64,000 nt of DNA from contig CM060697.1 of NCBI GenBank assembly GCA_030686995.1, positions 40,583,959 through 40,647,958 of the forward strand, read 5' to 3'. The notes under the pieces are model-generated. The model did not search any database. It had not been told where the DNA came from and was given only the letters and a program-made list of their open reading frames with translations. Source of the DNA: Artemisia argyi (taxonomy: Eukaryota > Streptophyta > Magnoliopsida > Asterales > Asteraceae). This document shows, piece after piece, positions 46,801-57,136 of the stretch. The translations under genes were made by a program, and so were the position numbers. Each line of letters begins with the position of its first letter. Position 1 is the first letter of the stretch.

Positions 46801-49800
46801 TCATGTAAAGGGCAATTGCTCTCATCAAGTGAGCAGCATTTTGGGACAACGGCTCCCATAATGTGAGGTACAATTTCTATCAACAAGTGAGCCTTTAGGG
46901 ACAACGGCTCTTATCATGTAAAGGACAAATCGCCCTCATAAAGTTTGCCTTTAGGGACAACGGATCTCAACATGCAAGTGACAATTGCTCTTGTCAAGTG
47001 TGCAAGCATTAGGGACAACGGCTATCATCATGTAAAGGACAATTGCTCTCATCAAGTGAGCAAGCGTTTAGGGAGAACGGCTCCCATAAAGTAAGGTACA
47101 ATTGCTCTCAACAAGTGAGTCTTTAGGGACAACGGCTCTTATCATGTAAGAGACATATTGCCCTCATAAAGTTAGCCTTTAGGGACAACGGGTCTCATCA
47201 TGTAAGTGACAATTGCTCTTATCAAGTGTGCAAGCATTAGGGACAACGGCAATCAACGTGTAATGGACAATTGCTCTCATCAAGTGAGAAAGCGTTTAGG
47301 GACAACGGGTCCCATAAACTAAGGTACAATAGCTCTCAACAAGTGAGCCTTTAGGAACAACGACTCTTATTATGTAAGGGACAAATTGCCCTCATAAAGT
47401 TATCCTTTAGGGACAATGGATCTCATCATGTAAGTGACAGTTGCTCTTATCGAGTGTGTAAGCATTAGGGACAATGACTATCATCATGTAAAGGGCAATT
47501 GCTCTTATCAAGTGAGCAGCATTTTGGGACAACGGCTCCCATAAAGTGAGGTACAATTTCTATCAACAAGTGAGCCTTTAGGGACAACGGATCTTATCAT
47601 GTAAAGGACAAATCGCCCTCATAAAGTTTGCCTTTAGGGACAACGGATCTCAACATGCAAGTGACAATTGCGCTTGTCAAGTGTGCAAGCATTAGAGACA
47701 ACGGCAATCAACGTGTAATGGACAACTGCTCTCATCAAGTGAGAAAGCGTTTAGGGACAACGGGTCCCATAAACTAAGGTACAATAGCTCTCAACAAGTG
47801 AGCCTTTAGGAACAACGACTCTTATTATGTAAGGGACAAACTGCCCTCATAAAGTTAGCCTTTGGGGACAATGGATCTCATCATGTAAGTGACAGTTGCT
47901 CTTATCGAGTGTGAAAGCATTAGGGACAACGGCTATCATCATGTAAAGGGCAATTACTCTCATCAAGTGAGCAAGCGTTTAGGGATAACGGCTCCCATAA
48001 AGTAAGGTACAATTGCTCTCAACAAGTGAGTCTTTAGGGACAATGGCTCTTATCAAGTAAGGGACATATTGCCCTCATAAAGTTAGCCTTTAGGGACAAC
48101 GGGTCTCATCATGTAAGTGACAATTGCTCTTATCAAGTGTGCAAGCATTAGGGACAACGGCAATCAACGTGTAATGGACAATTGCTACATCAAGTGAGAA
48201 AGCGTTTAGGGACAACGGGTCCCATAAACTAAGGTACAATAGCTCTCAACAAGTGAGCCTTTAGGGACAACGACTCTTATTATGTAAGGGACAAATTGCC
48301 CTCATAAAGTTATCCTTTAGGGACAATGGATCTCATCATGTAAGTGACAGTTGCTCTTATCGAGTGTGATAGCATTAGGGACAACGGCTATCATCATGTA
48401 AAGGGCAATTGCTCTCATCAAGTAAGCAAGCGTTTAGGGATAACGGCTCCCATAAAGTAAGGTACAATTGCTCTCAACAAGTGAGTCTTTAGGGACAACG
48501 GCTCTTATCATGTAAAGGACAAATCGCCCTCATAAAGTTTGCCTTTAGGGACAACGGATCTCAACATGCAAGTGACAATTGCTCTTGTCAAGTGTGCAAG
48601 CATTAGGGACAACGGCTATCATCATGTAAAGGACAATTGCTCTCATCAAGTGAGCAAGCGTTTAGGGAGAACGGCTCCCATAAAGTAAGGTACAATTGCT
48701 CTCAACAAGTGAGTCTTTAGGGACAACGGCTCTTATCATGTAAGGGACATATTGCCCTCATAAAGTTAGCCTTTAGGGACAACGGGTCTCATCATGTAAG
48801 TGACAATTGCTCTTATCAAGTGTGCAAGCATTAGGGACAACGGCAATCAACGTGTAATGGACAATTGCTACATCAAGTGAGAAAGCGTTTAGGGACAACG
48901 GGTCCCATAAACTAAGGTACAATAGCTCTCAACAAGTGAGCCTATAGGGACAACGACTCTTATTATGTAAGGGACAAATTGCCCTCATAAAGTTATCCTT
49001 TAGGGACAATGGATATCATCATGTAAGTGACAGTTGCTCTTATCGAGTGTGATAGCATTAGGGACAACGGCTATCATCATGTAAAGGGCAATTGCTCTCA
49101 TCAAGTGAGCAAGCGATTAGGGATAACGGCTCCCATAAAGTAAGGTACAATTGCTCTCAACAAGTGAGTCTTTAGGGACAACGGCTCTTATCAAGTAAGG
49201 GACATATTGCCCTCATAAAGTTAGCCTTTGGGGACAATGGATCTCATCATGTAAGTGACAGTTGCTCTTATCGAGTGTGAAAGCATTAGGGACAACGGCT
49301 ATCATCATGTAAAGGGCAATTGCTCTCATCAAGTGAGCAAGCGTTTAGGGATAACGGCTCTCATAAAGTAAGGTACAATTGCTCTCAACAAGTGAGTCTT
49401 TAGGGACAACGGCTCTTATCAAGTAAGGGACATATTGCCCTCATAAAGTTAGCCTTTAGGGACAACGGGTCCCATCATGTAATTGACAATTGCTCTTATC
49501 AAGTGTAAAAGCATTAGGGACAACGGCAATCAACGTGTAATGGACAATTGCTCTCATCAAGTGAGAAAGCGTTTAGGAACAACGGGTCCCATAAACTAAG
49601 GTACAATAGCTCTCAACAAGTGAGCCTTTAGGGACAACGACTCTTATTATGTAAGGGACAAATTGCCCTCATAAAGTTATCCTTTAGGGACAATGGATCT
49701 CATCATGTAAGTGACAGTTGCTCTTATCGAGTGTGTAAGCATTAGGGACAACGACTATCATCATGTAAAGGGCAATTGCTCTCATCAAGTGAGCAGCATT

Positions 49801-52706
49801 TAGGGACAACGGCTCCCATAAAGTGAGGTACAATTTCTATCAACAAGTGAGCCTTTAGGGACAACGGCTCTTATCATGTAAAGGACAAATCGCCCTCATA
49901 TAGTTTGCCTTTAGGGACAACGGATCTCAACATGCAAGTGACAATTGCGCTTGTCAAGTGTGCAAGCATTAGGGACAACGGCTATCATCATGTAAAGGAC
50001 AATTGCTCTCATCAAGTGAGCAAGCGTTTTGGGAGAACGGCTCCCATAAAGTAAGGTACAATTGCTCTCAACAAGTGAGTCTTTAGGGACAACGGCTCTT
50101 ATCATGTAAGAGACATATTGCCCTCATAAAGTTAGCCTTTAGGGACAACGGGTCTCATCATGTAAGTGACAATTGCTCTTATAAAGTGTGCAAGCATTAG
50201 GGACAACGGCAATCAACGTGTAATGGACAATTGCTCTCATCAAGTGAGAAAGCGTTTAGGGACAACGGGTCCCATAAACTAAGGTACAATAGCTCTCAAC
50301 AAGTGAGCCTTTAGGGACAACGACTCTTATTATGTAAGGGACAAATTGCCCTCATAAAGTTATCCTTTAGGGACAATGGATCTCATCATGTAAGTGACAG
50401 TTGCTCTTATCGAGTGTGAAAGCATTAGGGACAATGGCTATCATCATGTAAAGGGCAATTGCTCTCATCAAGTGAGCAAGCGTTTAGGGAGAACGGCTCC
50501 CATAAAGTAAGGTACAATTGCTCTCAACAAGTGAGTCTTTAGGGACAACGGCTCTTATCAAGTAAGGGACATATTGCCCTCATAAAGTTAGCCTTTGGGG
50601 ACAATGGATCTCATCATGTAAGTGACAGTTGCTCTTATCGAGTGTGAAAGCATTAGGGACAACGGCTATCATCATGTAAAGGGCAATTGCTCTCATCAAG
50701 TGAGCAAGCGTTTAGGGATAACGGCTCCCATAAAGTAAGGTACAATTGCTCTCAACAAGTGAGTCTTTAGGGACAACGGCTCTTATCATGTAAGGGACAT
50801 ATTGCCCTCATAAAGTTAGCCTTTAGGGACAACGGGTCTCATCATGTAAGTGACAATTGCTCTTATCAAGTGTGCAAGTATTAGAGACAACGGCAATCAA
50901 CGTGTAATGGACAACTGCTCTCATCAAGTGAGAAAGCGTTTAGGGACAACGGGTCCCATAAACTAAGGTACAATAGCTCTCAACAAGTGAGGCTTTAGGG
51001 ACAACGACTCTTATTATGTAACGGACAAATTGCCCTCATAAAGTTATCCTTTAGGGACAATGGATCTCATCATGTAAGTGACAGTTGCTCTTATCGAGCG
51101 TGTAAGCATTAGGGACAACGACTATCATCATGTAAAGGGCAATTGTTCTCATCAAGTGAGCAGCATTTAGGGACAACGGCTCCCATAAAGTAAGGTACAA
51201 TTTCTCTCAACAAGTGAGCCTTTAGAGACAACGGCTTTTATCATGTAAAGGACAAATCGCCCTCATAAACTTAGCCTTTAGGGACAATGGATCTCATTAT
51301 GTAAGTGACAGTTGCTCTTATCGAGTGTGTAAGCATTAGGGACAACGGCTATCATTATGTAAAGGGCAATTGCTCTCATCAAGTGAGCAGCATTTTGGGA
51401 CAACGGCTCCCATAAAGTGAGGTACAATTTCTATCAACAAGTGAGCCTTTAGGGACAACGGCTCTTATCATGTACAGGACAAATCGCCCTCATAAAATTT
51501 GCCTTTAGGGACAACGGATCTCAACATGCAAGTGACAATTGCTCTTGTCAAGTGTGCAAGCATTAGGGACAACGGCTATCGTCATGTAAAGGACAATTGC
51601 TCTCATCAAGTGAGCAAGCGTTTAGGGAGAACGGCTCCCATAAAGTAAGGTACAATTGCTCTCAACAAGTGAGTCTTTAGGGACAACGGCTCTTATCATG
51701 TAAGAGACATATTGCCCTCATAAAGTTAGCCTTTAGGGACAACGGGTCTCATCATGTAAGTGACAATTGCTCTTATCAAGTGTGCAAGCATTAGGGACAA
51801 CGGCAATCAACGTGTAATGGACAATTGCTCTCATCAAGTGAGAAAGCGTTTAGGGACAACGGGTCCCATAAACTAAGGTACAATAGCTCTCAACAAGTGA
51901 GCCTTTAGGAACAACGACTATTATTATGTAAGGGACAAATTGCCCTCATAAAGTTAGCCTTTGGGGACAATGGATCTCATCATGTATGTGACAGTTGCTC
52001 TTATCGAGTGTGAAAGCATTAGGGACAACGGCTATCATCATGTAAAGGGCAATTGCTCTCATCAAGTGAGCAAGCGTTTAGGATAACGGCTCCCATAAAG
52101 TAAGGTACAATTGCTCTCAACAAGTGAGTCTTTAGGGACAACGGCTCTTATCAAGTAAGGGACATATTGCCCTCATAAAGTTAGCCTTTAGGGACAACGG
52201 GTCTCATCATGTAAGTGACAATTGCTCTTATCAAGTGTGCAAGCATTAGGGATAACGGCAATCAACGTGTAATGGACAATTGCTATCATCAAGTGAGAAA
52301 GCGTTTAGGGACAACGGGTCCCATAAACTAAGGTACAATAGCTCTCAACAAGTGAGCCTTTAGGGACAACGACTCTTATTATGTAAGGGACAAATTGCCC
52401 TCATAAAGTTATCCTTTAGGGACAATGGATCTCATCATGTAAGTGACAGTTGCTCTTATCGAGTGTGAAAGCATTAGGGACAACGGCTATCATCATGTAA
52501 AGGGCAATTGCTCTCATCAAGTGAGCAAGCGTTTAGGGATAACGGCTCCCATAAAGTAAGGTACAATTGCTCTCAACAAGTGAGTCTTTAGGGACAACGG
52601 CTCTTACCAAGTAAGGGACATATTGCCCTCATAAAGTTAGCCTTTGGGGACAATGGATCTCATCATGTAAGTGACAGTTGCTCTTATCGAGTGTGAAAGC
52701 ATTAGG

Positions 52707-52724
52707 GACAACGGCTATCATCAT
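52707..52724. repeat. Target-site duplication, left (LINE derivative copy 1)
   Basis: GACAACGGCTATCATCAT, 18 bp of A-type monomer, precedes the element and is repeated right after its oly(A) at 54621-54638. Confidence 0.95.
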
Positions 52725-52734
52725 CTTTAGTTTT

Positions 52735-52761
52735 AAAAACCCTAACCGGTTCTCTCTCCCC
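52735..52761 (+). promoter_or_regulatory. Telobox-like motif and TC-rich patch at the element 5' end
   Basis: AAAAACCCTAA (52735-52745) is followed by TTCTCTCTCCCC (52750-52761). In plants teloboxes and pyrimidine patches are common near transcription starts. The same pair, at the same distance from the end, opens the ORF1-only LINE (12442-12421). Duplicate at 57147-57173. Confidence 0.55.
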
Positions 52762-53057
52762 ATGGAGATTTCCGGCCGCCATTCACCTATTATTTTCTGG
52801 CCATAAAACTTCCTTAACACGTCCTCTCTATCTTCTAACGATCCTTATTCGTTCCTAGATATGCAATACGTTGTTTTGGTTTGAGTTTTTATATTAAGTG
52901 ATGGCGGCGGTGCTTTTTCTATTTTATATATCTTACGAAATCTCTTTTGGTGTAAAAACGAATTCCCACTCTCGATACACTATCTTACGATTCCATCATA
53001 AACCCTTAATTTTTAATTCACCGTCGTTGGTTGGTTAATTTTATTGGTTTATTTTGA

Positions 53058-53180
53058 TCGTGGGTCGGTGTGACTCATAAATTCGTTTTTCTATATTGCA
53101 TGGTAACTGATCATGGGTCGGTGATTCTTTAGGTTAGGATCACTGATTGGCTGCTATACATATTATATCGTGGGTCGGTG
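53058..53180 (+). promoter_or_regulatory. Three direct copies of TCRTGGGTCGGTG in the 5' leader
   Basis: TCGTGGGTCGGTG occurs at 53058-53070 and 53168-53180 and TCATGGGTCGGTG at 53111-53123, spaced 53 and 57 bp. The same motif family lies in the leader of the ORF1-only LINE. Conservation in two otherwise diverged leaders suggests a protein-binding site, such as an internal promoter element. Confidence 0.6.
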
Positions 53181-53304
53181 CTATATTGTGGATATATGAT
53201 TCTTATATTACTCACGTGGGTACGCTTTGCTGCACATGCATTCATGTCTATTATTCTGCTAAGGCGTTTTTTGGTGTAGATCTGATGAGCTTTGAAGCCA
53301 TACG

Positions 53305-53326
53305 AAACCCTAATTTTTTAGGGTTT
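53305..53326 (+). other. Inverted repeat AAACCCTA / TAGGGTTT
   Basis: A perfect 8-bp stem (53305-53312 with 53319-53326) with a six-base loop carries a telobox sequence in both arms. It lies in the leader part of the element. Duplicate at 57717-57738. Confidence 0.55.
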
Positions 53327-53543
53327 TGTTCATAGTTATATCTCTGATTGGTATTGGATGTTGATTATATCAGGTTGTTTTTCTGCAAGTTCAAAGATGA
53401 TGTTTGTTATAATGTTCGTGGGTTATGAGAGAGATGAAGGTCTAGATGTAAGTCTAGTTGTGATGTCGTGGCCAAGACCTGCTGCTAATGGTGTTCTTTG
53501 TTTTAATTCTACTGGTCTTGTTCTATGTTTGGAAGTTAAGTTT

Positions 53544-54132
53544 AAGAGTTCTTATTCAAAAACTCTTGGTTATGTTTTGTTCCTGTACGTGCTATAATGT
53601 ATGGGGCTGTTTTACGGGGTGATCATGTGCTAGTTGTTGCAAATTCGTTGTTTGCTGCATGGTTGTTAGGGTTTCTACAACCCTATGTTTGTTCATTAGT
53701 TAAGTTGGTTGTTTGCAGCTGGTTATAATTGTCATTCTTGGGCTGTTGATTTATGACCTTCTCTAATGATTGAAGTCCTTGTCATTTGACATGGTGTTAA
53801 ATGGGAAGTTTGTTTGTGGTGTTCTTTGAGACTATAAACAGTTGATATGTTGATGTATCGGTATGTTAGGGTTTTTTAGCCCTATTTTCTGCTCGTGCAT
53901 GCATTGGTTGTTCAACGGGTTGTTTGCTGTTCGCGTTTTCTAGTGGATTGATCTTTATATAAGTTCATTGTAACTTTTATGGTATCTGCTGCTGCTCGAA
54001 TTGGTGATGTAAGTTAAGTTTAAGGGTCTTATTCAAAACCTTTTTATCATCGTTCATGGACATGGCATTGATTTATTTGATCATGTGATCGATGATGCTC
54101 TCTTTGATGTAAGTTAGGGTTGTCTAGCCCTA
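53544..54132 (+). other. Hairpin-rich interior modules of the LINE derivative
   Basis: Two hairpin types repeat. Type 1: TAGGGTT with AACCCTA or AGCCCTA at 53667-53685, 53867-53884 and 54115-54132, all with 7-bp stems (one G-U in two of them). Type 2: AAGAGTT - CTTATTCAAA - AACTCTT (53544-53567) and AAGGGT - CTTATTCAAA - ACCTTT (54022-54043), the same ten-base loop with changed but still pairing stems. The spacing is about 200-480 bp. This looks like a diverged internal duplication of a structured, non-coding RNA segment. Duplicate at 57956-58544. Confidence 0.5.
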
Positions 54133-54435
54133 TTTTCGTTTACAACTGATCAAGATACATTGTGTTTCATTCTTAGCTTGAGTTTCCTTTGAAACTTGAA
54201 GTAGATGCGGTATTGGATCGAGTTGTAGTGTTGGTTTGGTCCTGGTTGGATCAATGAAGATCGGTGTAGTCGGTGGATCTTTTGTGTGGATTGGCGACTG
54301 TCTATTCTACCATGGTTTCGGCTGCATCGTTGATGGTCATGAACTTCTATGACGACATGGGAAGATTCAAGTTTTTACTTGATGTTTTTATTTTTAAATC
54401 TTATAGTCGTTGTAGTTTTATGTTCATGTATTTGT

Positions 54436-54499
54436 TATAAGAGTGGTTTCTCTTATAGGTGTTATAGGTAAGTTATAAGAATGGTTTGTCATTCTTATA
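54436..54499 (+). other. Paired 3'-UTR stem-loops (distal)
   Basis: TATAAGAG - TGGTTT - CTCTTATA (54436-54457) is followed by TATAAGAATG - GTTTGT - CATTCTTATA (54474-54499), perfect stems of 8 and 10 bp with similar loops, apparently a local duplication. The second corresponds to 8825-8846 in the ORF1-only LINE. Duplicate at 58848-58911. Confidence 0.75.
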
Positions 54500-54529
54500 T
54501 TTGAGTCTGTAAGTGTCCTAAGGGACTGA

Positions 54530-54552
54530 GATGAGGGGTGTACGCCCTCATC
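54530..54552 (+). other. Conserved 3'-UTR stem-loop (tail-proximal)
   Basis: GATGAGGG (54530-54537) and CCCTCATC (54545-54552) form a perfect 8-bp stem with a 7-base loop, about 60 bases before the oly(A). It corresponds to 8769-8790, with compensatory change. Duplicate at 58942-58964. Confidence 0.75.
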
Positions 54553-54620
54553 CTTTGTACTTCAACGCTTTTGGTGTAATGTATTTTACCAGGGTGTGTT
54601 ATCCCTTTTACCCAAAAAAA

Positions 54621-54638
54621 GACAACGGCTATCATCAT
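54621..54638. repeat. Target-site duplication, right (LINE derivative copy 1)
   Basis: GACAACGGCTATCATCAT follows A7 and repeats 52707-52724. The satellite then continues with GTAAAGGGCAATTGC, as in uninterrupted A monomers. Confidence 0.95.
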
Positions 54639-57118
54639 GTAAAGGGCAATTGCTCTCATCAAGTGAGCAAGCGTTTAGGGATAACGGCTCCCATAAAGTA
54701 AGGTACAATTGCTCTCAAAAAGTGAGTCTTTAGGGACAACGGCTCTTATCATGTAAGGGACATATTGCCCTCATAAAGTTAGCCTTTAGGGACAACGGGT
54801 CTCATCATGTAAGTGACAATTGCTCTTATCAAGTGTGCAAGCATTAGGGACAACGGCAATCAACGTGTAATGGACAATTGCTCTCATCAAGTGAGAAAGC
54901 GTTTAGGGACAACGGGTCCCATAAACTAAGGTACAATAGCTCTCAACAAGTGAGCCTTTAGGGACAACGACTCTTAAGGGACAAATTGCCCTCTTAAAGT
55001 TATCCTTTAGGGACAATGGATCTCATCATGTAAGTGACAGTTGCTCTTATCGAGTGTGTAAGCATTAGGGACAATGACTATCATCATGTAAAGGGCAATT
55101 GCTCTCATCAAGTGAGCAGCATTAAGGGACAACGGCTCCCATAAAGTAAGGTACAATTTCTCTCAACAAGTGAGCCTTTAGGGACAACAGCTTTTATCAT
55201 GTAAAGGACAAATCGCCCTCATAAACTTAGCCTTTCGGGACAATGGATCTCATTATGTAAGTGACAGTTGCTCTTATCGAGTGTGTGAGCATTAGGGACA
55301 ACGGCTATCATCATGTAAAGGGCAATTGCTCTCATCAAGTGAGCAGCATTTTGGGACAACAGCTCCTATAAAGTGAGGTACAATTTCTATCAACAAGTGA
55401 GCCTTTAGGGACAACGGCTCTTATCATGTAAAGGACAAATCGCCCTCATAAAGTTAGCCTTTAGGGACAACGGATCTCAACATGCAAGTGACAATTGCTC
55501 TTGTCAAGTGTGCAAGCATTAGGGACAACGGCTATCATCATGTAAAGGACAATTGCTCTCATCAAGTGAGCAAGCGTTTAGGGAGAACGGCTCCCATAAA
55601 GTAAGGTACAATTGCTCTCAACAAGTGAGTCTTTAGGGACAACGGCTCTTATCATGTAAGAGACATATTGCCCTCATAAAGTTAGCCTCTAGGGACAACG
55701 GGTCTCATCATGTAAGTGACAATTGCTCTTATCAAGTGTGCAAGCATTAGGGACAATGGCAATCAACGTGTAATGGACAATTGCTCTCATCAAGTGAGAA
55801 AGCGTTTAGGGACAACGGGTCCCATAAACTAAGGTACAATAGCTCTCAACAAGTGAGCCTTTAGGAACAACGACTCTTATTATGTAAGGGACAAATTGCC
55901 CTCATAAAGTTAGCCTTTGGGGACAATGGATCTCATCATGTAAGTGACAGTTGCTCTTATCGAGTGTGAAAGCATTAGGGACAACGGCTATCATCATGTA
56001 AAGGGCAATTGCTCTCATCAAGTGAGCAAGCGTTTAGGGATAACGGCTCCCATAAAGTAAGGTACAATTGCTCTCAACAAGTGAGTCTTTAGGGACAACG
56101 GCTCTTATCATGTAAGAGACATATTGCCCTCATAAAGTTAGCCTTTAGGGACAACGGGTCTCATCATGTAAGTGACAATTGCTCTTATCAAGTGTGCAAG
56201 CATTAGGGACAACGGCAATCAACGTGTAATGGACAATTGCTCTCATCAAGTGAGAAAGCGTTTAGGGACAACGGGTCCCATAAACTAAGGTACAATAGCT
56301 CTCAACAAGTGAGCCTTTAGGAACAACGACTATTATTATGTAAGGGACAAATTGCCCTCATAAAGTTAGCCTTTGGGGACAATGGATCTCATCATGTATG
56401 TGACAGTTGCTCTTATCGAGTGTGAAAGCATTAGGGACAACGGCTATCATCATGTAAAGGGCAATTGCTCTCATCAAGTGAGCAAGCGTTTAGGATAACG
56501 GCTCCCATAAAGTAAGGTACAATTGCTCTCAACAAGTGAGTCTTTAGGGACAACGGCTCTTATCAAGTAAGGGACATATTGCCCTCATAAAGTTAGCCTT
56601 TAGGGACAACGGGTCTCATCATGTAAGTGACAATTGCTCTTATCAAGTGTGCAAGCATTAGGGATAACGGCAATCAACGTGTAATGGACAATTGCTATCA
56701 TCAAGTGAGAAAGCGTTTAGGGACAACGGGTCCCATAAACTAAGGTACAATAGCTCTCAACAAGTGAGCCTTTAGGGACAACGACTCTTATTATGTAAGG
56801 GACAAATTGCCCTCATAAAGTTATCCTTTAGGGACAATGGATCTCATCATGTAAGTGACAGTTGCTCTTATCGAGTGTGAAAGCATTAGGGACAACGGCT
56901 ATCATCATGTAAAGGGCAATTGCTCTCATCAAGTGAGCAAGCGTTTAGGGATAACGGCTCCCATAAAGTAAGGTACAATTGCTCTCAACAAGTGAGTCTT
57001 TAGGGACAACGGCTCTTACCAAGTAAGGGACATATTGCCCTCATAAAGTTAGCCTTTGGGGACAATGGATCTCATCATGTAAGTGACAGTTGCTCTTATC
57101 GAGTGTGAAAGCATTAGG
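54639..57118 (+). repeat. Satellite between the two LINE-derivative copies
   Basis: These are ordinary A-B-C-D tetramers of the right domain. Private marks are CTCTCAAAAAGTGAG (about 54714), CTCTTAAGGGAC (54971, a short deletion) and GCATTAAGGGAC (about 55120). No gene is seen. Confidence 0.95.
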
Positions 57119-57136
57119 GACAACGGCTATCATCAT
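57119..57136. repeat. Target-site duplication, left (LINE derivative copy 2)
   Basis: GACAACGGCTATCATCAT is identical to that of copy 1, as expected because the whole insertion was duplicated with its flanks rather than inserted twice. Confidence 0.93.

Larger units (their letters stand above)
20831..52706 (+). repeat. Satellite array, right sequence domain
   Basis: The same 57-bp monomers continue in the same orientation, but B-type monomers now read ACAATAGCTCTCAACAAG from about 21731 onward. The stretch holds several kilobase-scale duplications listed separately. One-monomer register breaks and small deletions occur, for example A joined directly to C near 44162 (B missing), a shortened C monomer near 22655 (CTTATAAAGACAACGGG) and TTGCTACATC variants at 43911, 48182 and 48864. 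No gene, RNA gene or other element was found in it. Confidence 0.95.
52725..54620 (+). mobile_element. Non-coding LINE derivative, copy 1 (1,896 bp)
   Basis: It is bounded by an 18-bp target-site duplication and ends in A7, so it inserted by target-primed reverse transcription. Its 5' end (TTTTAAAAACCCTAA, TTCTCTCTCC) and 3' end (stem-loops, TTTGTACTTCAA, ACCAGGGTGTGTTATCCC, TTTTACCC) are homologous to those of the ORF1-only LINE, so both termini are complete. Between them no frame exceeds 79 codons and I see no trace of ORF1 or reverse transcriptase. The interior instead holds repeated hairpin modules (53544-54132). It must use enzymes in trans, like a SINE, but with LINE-derived ends. It differs from the ORF1-only LINE in length and interior, so it is a separate subfamily rather than a broken copy. 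Confidence 0.87.
51630..56041 (+). repeat. 4,412-bp tandem duplication containing the LINE derivative, copy 1
   Basis: Satellite, LINE insertion and satellite are repeated as one unit. Markers at +4,412 bp: GACTATTATTATG 51916/56328, TTAGGATAACGG 52078/56490, CTTACCAAGTAAGG 52604/57016, both ends of the insertion, CTCTTAAGGGAC 54971/59383 and GCCTCTAGGGAC 55684/60096. The left limit is where GGGAGAACGG (51625) and GGGATAACGG (56037) differ. No base difference was found inside the unit by eye. Without the insertion the unit is about 2.5 kb of satellite (44 monomers). Confidence 0.9.

Noticed and set aside
52629..52820. 63-codon minus-strand frame across the satellite/element junction (copy at 57041)
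   Set aside because: It spans the target-site duplication and 5' end of the insertion, so it is a chance join of satellite and transposon sequence.
53147..53597. 62- and 79-codon frames inside the LINE derivative (and copies at 57559 and 57770)
   Set aside because: No similarity to ORF1, no domain, and they overlap leader motifs and hairpins. Their identity in both copies comes from the recent duplication, so it is no evidence of selection.
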